A stretch of 64,000 bases of DNA from Arenimonas sp049195245 (GTDB lineage Bacteria > Pseudomonadota > Gammaproteobacteria > Xanthomonadales > Xanthomonadaceae), in NCBI RefSeq assembly GCF_049195245.1, contig NZ_JBMIRR010000023.1, positions 124,001 through 188,000 of the forward strand, written 5' to 3'. Made by a program: the position numbers and the translations under genes. The stretch's first letter is position 1. Every line of letters begins with the position of its first letter. A model generated the notes under the pieces. It was not told where the DNA came from. It made no database searches and saw only the letters and a program-made list of their open reading frames with translations. Shown here in pieces: positions 60,566 through 64,000 of this stretch.

Positions 60566-61930
60566 ATGAAAATCAACAAGAAATACGCGTTGACCGCATT
60601 GGTCGGCGCGGTGGTACTTGCCACCGGCGTGGCCCAGGCGGCCGTCAGTGCCCAGGAAGCCGCCAAGCTCGGCACCACGCTGACCCCGGTCGGCGCCGAG
60701 AAGGCCGGCAACGCCGCCGGCACCATCCCGGCCTGGGAGGGCGGCATCGTCCGTCCGCCCGCGGGCTTCCGCGTCGGCACCTTCCACGTCGATCCGTTCG
60801 CGGCCGACAAGCCGCTGTACTCGGTCACCCGCGCCAACCAGGCGCAGTACGCCAACGTGCTGTCGGCCGGCCAGAAGGCGATGTTTGCCAAGTACCCGAC
60901 CTTCCGCATGGACGTGTACCCGACCCGCCGCAGCGCTTCGTTCCCGCAGCGCACGTACGACTTCTCCAAGCGCAACGCCACCCAGTGCCGCCTGGTGGCG
61001 GACGGCGAGGGCATCCAGAACTGCGCCGAGGGCGTGCCGTTCCCGATCCCGCAGAACGCCTATGAAGTCATCTGGAACCACAAGCTCAAGTACAAGGGCC
61101 TGTCGGTGATCAGCTACTCCAACCAGGCGGCTCCGACCGCCGGCGGTGCGTTCACGCTGATCAAGCTGCGCGAGGAAATCCTGGGCCTGTACTACAAGCC
61201 GGGCAACACCACCGAGAACATCAACAACATCCTGCTGTACTTCAAGCAGGAAGTGCTCGGTCCGGCGCGCCTGGCCGGCCAGGTGCTGCTGGTGCACGAA
61301 ACGCTGAACGCCAAGGCGGCTCCGCGCCAGGCGTGGGTGTACAACCCGGGCCAGCGCCGCGTGCGCCGCGCCCCGAACGTCGCCTACGACAACCCGGGCA
61401 CCGCGTCCGACGGCCTGCGCACCAACGACATGACCGACATGTTCAATGGCGCCATGGACCGCTTCAGCTGGACCCTGGTGGGCAAGAAGGAAATGCTGGT
61501 TCCCTACAATTCCTACCGCGCCCATTCCGACAAGACCAAGGTCCGTGACCTGATCCGCCCGGGCCACCTCAACCCCGACTACATGCGCTACGAGCTGCAC
61601 CGCGTGTGGGTGGTCGAGGCCAAGCTCAAGGCCGGCCAGCGCCACATCAACAGCCGCCGCACCTTCTACGTGGACGAGGACAGCTGGCAGATCCTGACCA
61701 TGGACCACTACGATGGCCAGGGCAACCTGTGGCGCTACTCCGACGCGCCGTCGGTGAACTACTACGAGGTGCCGACCTTCTGGTCCACCCTCGAGACCCA
61801 CCACGACCTCAAGTCCGGCCGCTACATCACCATGCTGCTGGACAACGAGGACAAGCCGCGCGACTTCGGCTACCAGAGCACTCCGGCGAACTACTCGCCG
61901 CAGAACCTGCGTACCGCGGGCGTCCGCTGA
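60566..61930 (+). CDS. DUF1329-family exported protein
   Basis: A 454-residue periplasmic or outer-membrane-associated protein with a signal peptide (YALTALVGAVVLATGVAQA). Segments KLGTTLTPVGAEKAGNAAGTIPAWEGG and QAWVYNPGQRRVRRAPNVAYDNPGTASDGLRTNDMTDMFNGAMD (quoted only in part: NPGQRRVRRAPNVAYDNPG) are DUF1329 signatures. The family has a LolB-like lipid-binding fold by structural report as I recall it. It follows DUF1302 by 19 bases with AGGGAGG-type ribosome site. Confidence 0.88.
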   Translation: MKINKKYALTALVGAVVLATGVAQAAVSAQEAAKLGTTLTPVGAEKAGNAAGTIPAWEGGIVRPPAGFRVGTFHVDPFAADKPLYSVTRANQAQYANVLSAGQKAMFAKYPTFRMDVYPTRRSASFPQRTYDFSKRNATQCRLVADGEGIQNCAEGVPFPIPQNAYEVIWNHKLKYKGLSVISYSNQAAPTAGGAFTLIKLREEILGLYYKPGNTTENINNILLYFKQEVLGPARLAGQVLLVHETLNAKAAPRQAWVYNPGQRRVRRAPNVAYDNPGTASDGLRTNDMTDMFNGAMDRFSWTLVGKKEMLVPYNSYRAHSDKTKVRDLIRPGHLNPDYMRYELHRVWVVEAKLKAGQRHINSRRTFYVDEDSWQILTMDHYDGQGNLWRYSDAPSVNYYEVPTFWSTLETHHDLKSGRYITMLLDNEDKPRDFGYQSTPANYSPQNLRTAGVR

Positions 61931-61950
61931 TCCAAGCTGTTTGAACCACC

Positions 61951-61974
61951 CGCCGCGCCCGAAAGGGCGCGGCG
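61951..61974 (+). other. GAAA-loop hairpin between DUF1329 and YCF48-like genes
   Basis: CGCCGCGCCC (61951-61960) and GGGCGCGGCG (61965-61974) form a perfect 10-bp stem closed by a GAAA tetraloop. There is no T-run. It is likely an mRNA-stabilising or partial attenuation structure inside the operon. Confidence 0.6.
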
Positions 61975-62018
61975 GCGTTCCGGGCCCGCCGCGAGCCCGG
62001 GGCACGCAGGAGGAAACG

Positions 62019-63293
62019 ATGCGCAATCCGAAGATCCGCGGCACGCACCTCTCCGGTGCCCTGCTGCTGGCCCTGGCGCTACCGCTGTCGGCGCAGTCGC
62101 CCGATGCGGCGCCCGCCGGGGACGTGCCGGCCGAGGCCGCCACCGAAACCACCCCCGAAATTCCCGCCGAAGACGAGACCGCGATGCCCGCGGACGCGTC
62201 CATGGCCGCGCCGGCCGACGAGGCCGCTGCCGCACCCGCCGCCGCCGCCGCTAAGCCGGCCGCCGTCGATCCCGCCCTGCTGGACGCCGAGATGCTGCCG
62301 CGCGCCAGCCGATCGCTGCTGCTCGACGCCGTGCGCACCAATGCCGGCTACTTCGCCGTTGGCGAACGCGGCCACGTGCTGTCCTCGGAAGACGGCAAGA
62401 CCTGGAAGCAGGCCGCCGTTCCCACCCGCGCCACGCTCACCTCCATTGCCACCGCCGACGGTGTGCTCTGGGCCGCCGGCCACGACGGCGTGATCGTGCA
62501 CTCCACCGACGGCGGCCAGACCTGGACCCGCCGCCGCGCCTCGCCCTGGAGCTACGACCTGGTCGATCCCAGCGAAGGCGTGCCGGTGATGGACCTGCTG
62601 TTCACCGACGCCACCCATGGCTTCGCGATCGGCGCCTACAGCCTGATGCTGGTCACCACCGACGGTGGCGTCACCTGGACCCCGCGCAGCCCCTTCGGCG
62701 ACAACGCCGCGGCCAGCGCGCCGGCCGAGGCCGAACCGGTCGCCGACGAGGCGGCCGACACCGCCGCCGAAGGCGACGAGTGGACCTTCAGCGAGGACGA
62801 CCTGGCGCTGGACGCCGAGTCCGACCCGCACCTCAACGCGATCGCCCGCGCCGGCTCCGGCGCACTGGTGATCGCCGGCGAGCGCGGCACCTTCCTGCGC
62901 TCGCGCGACAACGGCGAGACCTGGACCAGCAAGCGCCTGCCCTACGAGGGCTCGATGTTCGGCGTGCTGTCCTGGCAGGACGACCACATCCTGGTGTTCG
63001 GCCTGCGCGGCAACGTGTACGAATCGCGCGACCTGGGCGACACCTGGACCCGCGTCGAGACCGGCATCACCACCAGCCTGATGGGCGGCTACGCGCTGCC
63101 CAACGGCGGCGCCATCCTGGTCGGTGCCAACGGCGCCGTGCTGACGCGGGCCGACGGCGATTCGCCGCTGGTGGCCACGGCCCACGCGATGCCCAGCGGC
63201 GAGACGCCGCTGCTGTCGGGCGTGCTGCCGCTGGACGACGCCGGCTATCTCGTGATCGGCGACAAGGGCGCCGACCTGTACCGCCCGAAGTGA
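62019..63293 (+). CDS. YCF48-like beta-propeller exported protein
   Basis: A 424-residue protein with a signal peptide (LSGALLLALALPLSAQS) and an acidic Ala/Pro-rich linker to about residue 95. Repeated blades follow with the YCF48/BNR motif S-x-D-x-G-x-T-W: SSEDGKTWK, STDGGQTWT, TTDGGVTWT, SRDNGETWT and SRDLGDTWT. Such propellers serve as assembly or transport accessory proteins. The ribosome site AGGAGG is perfect. It is 10 bases before the RND gene and cotranscribed. Confidence 0.87.
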   Translation: MRNPKIRGTHLSGALLLALALPLSAQSPDAAPAGDVPAEAATETTPEIPAEDETAMPADASMAAPADEAAAAPAAAAAKPAAVDPALLDAEMLPRASRSLLLDAVRTNAGYFAVGERGHVLSSEDGKTWKQAAVPTRATLTSIATADGVLWAAGHDGVIVHSTDGGQTWTRRRASPWSYDLVDPSEGVPVMDLLFTDATHGFAIGAYSLMLVTTDGGVTWTPRSPFGDNAAASAPAEAEPVADEAADTAAEGDEWTFSEDDLALDAESDPHLNAIARAGSGALVIAGERGTFLRSRDNGETWTSKRLPYEGSMFGVLSWQDDHILVFGLRGNVYESRDLGDTWTRVETGITTSLMGGYALPNGGAILVGANGAVLTRADGDSPLVATAHAMPSGETPLLSGVLPLDDAGYLVIGDKGADLYRPK

Positions 63294-63303
63294 CGGAGTA
63301 CCA

Positions 63304-64000
63304 ATGAGCCTGCCCAACGCCCAACCCGGTCCCTTCGCCCGATTCGCCGAGACGATTGTCTTCGGCAGCCGGCCGCTCGTGCTGATCATCTTCACCCTGG
63401 TGACGGTGGCGATGCTGTACTTCGCCAGCCAGCTCAAGGTGGACGCCGGCTTCAAGAAGCAGGTGCCGCTGCAGCACGAGTACATGCAGACCTTCCAGGA
63501 CTACGAGCTGGAGTTCGGCGGCGCCAACCGCGTGCTGGTCGCGGTGATCGCCAAGGACGGCGACATGTTCGACCAGGAGTTCATGAAGACCCTGGAGAAC
63601 GTCACCAACGAGGTGATCAACCTCGATTCCACCGACGATGCCCGTTCGCGTTCCCTGTTCACGCCCAACGTGCGCTTCATCGAGGTGGTGGAAGACGGCC
63701 TGTCGGGCGGCAACGTGATCCCGCAGACCTTCACGCCGAACGTGGAGGGTTTCACTTCCACCCCGCAGGACTTCGCCGACATCCGCGGCAACATCGTCAA
63801 GGCCAACATCGTCGGCCGGCTGGTGGCCAAGGACTGGTCGGGCGCCATGATCTGGGCCGACCTCATTCCCGAGAGCGAGGTCAACAAGGTCGACTACCAG
63901 GAGGTCGCGAACCAGTTCGAGGCCATCCGCCAGAAGTACGAGGACGAGAACCACACCGTCCACATCATCGGTTTCGCCAAGGTGGTCGGCGACATCAGCG
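63304..64000 (+). CDS. RND/MMPL-family transporter, 5' part
   Basis: The N-terminal 232 residues of an RND-type exporter, cut by the window edge. The first transmembrane helix (LVLIIFTLVTVAMLYFA) is followed by SQLKVDAGFKKQVPLQHEYMQTFQDYELEFGGANRVLVAV, the MMPL/SSD-type periplasmic start. It is the fourth gene of the DUF1302-DUF1329-YCF48 unit. Families of this group export lipids or hydrophobic molecules. Confidence 0.85.
   Translation, partial: MSLPNAQPGPFARFAETIVFGSRPLVLIIFTLVTVAMLYFASQLKVDAGFKKQVPLQHEYMQTFQDYELEFGGANRVLVAVIAKDGDMFDQEFMKTLENVTNEVINLDSTDDARSRSLFTPNVRFIEVVEDGLSGGNVIPQTFTPNVEGFTSTPQDFADIRGNIVKANIVGRLVAKDWSGAMIWADLIPESEVNKVDYQEVANQFEAIRQKYEDENHTVHIIGFAKVVGDIS

Overview
This is a high-GC, gene-dense chromosomal window. 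Its gene content suggests a member of the Lysobacteraceae/Xanthomonadaceae (Luteimonas/Lysobacter type): a subclass B3 metallo-beta-lactamase resembling Stenotrophomonas L1, GGDEF, HD-GYP and YajQ c-di-GMP genes, a lipoyl-domain-bearing E3 beside E2 of pyruvate dehydrogenase, and a six-gene Mrp antiporter operon. The genus is inferred from gene content only. No rRNA, tRNA, CRISPR array, prophage or insertion sequence was seen.

Layout: 1-3.4 kb, hybrid histidine kinase plus a REC-kinase partner. 3.4-5.8 kb, small stress and envelope genes (entericidin, DUF1328, Ala/Asp-rich lipoprotein, DUF2383, HU-like) with sigma-54-like promoter sequences. 5.8-12.5 kb, minus-strand cluster: pepsin-like protease, GNAT, borosin-type peptide N-methyltransferase, small SonA-like precursor, TPR-GGDEF protein, second GNAT, exported hypothetical. 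12.6-14.2 kb, GAF/HD-GYP phosphodiesterase. 14.2-24.9 kb, minus-strand MoxR/DUF58/BatA/DUF4175/DUF4159 cluster downstream of a TldD/TldE pair. 25-34.3 kb, exported proteins, YiiX-like hydrolase, B3 beta-lactamase, GGDEF protein, RsmC, RsuA, YajQ, RcnB-like and EF-hand proteins. 34.3-39.1 kb, dinB, LytTR regulator, acyltransferase and GlxA-type regulator, with a palindromic repeat family. 39.3-45.4 kb, PepSY/two-component locus, lipoprotein, EF-hand protein, OmpW and YggN. 45.7-49.9 kb, aceF, nitrilase, lpdA. 50-57.3 kb, SLC13 transporter and Mrp antiporter. 57.4 kb to the end, epimerase and a DUF1302-DUF1329-YCF48-RND operon cut by the window edge.

The most interesting region is 7.2-12.5 kb. 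The methyltransferase keeps the borosin Tyr/Arg catalytic pattern, and 35 bases downstream lies a small protein with the layout of a split-borosin precursor (N-terminal helical binding domain, then a hydrophobic core stretch). A cytoplasmic pepsin-like protease, two acetyltransferases and a GGDEF protein are co-directional neighbours, which makes this a candidate uncharacterised backbone-N-methylated RiPP pathway. The second notable feature is a perfectly or nearly perfectly palindromic repeat (core ACATACC-W-GGTATGT, two inverted copies per element) at three gene 3' ends. In two of these, neighbouring stop codons or a protein C-terminus lie inside the repeat.
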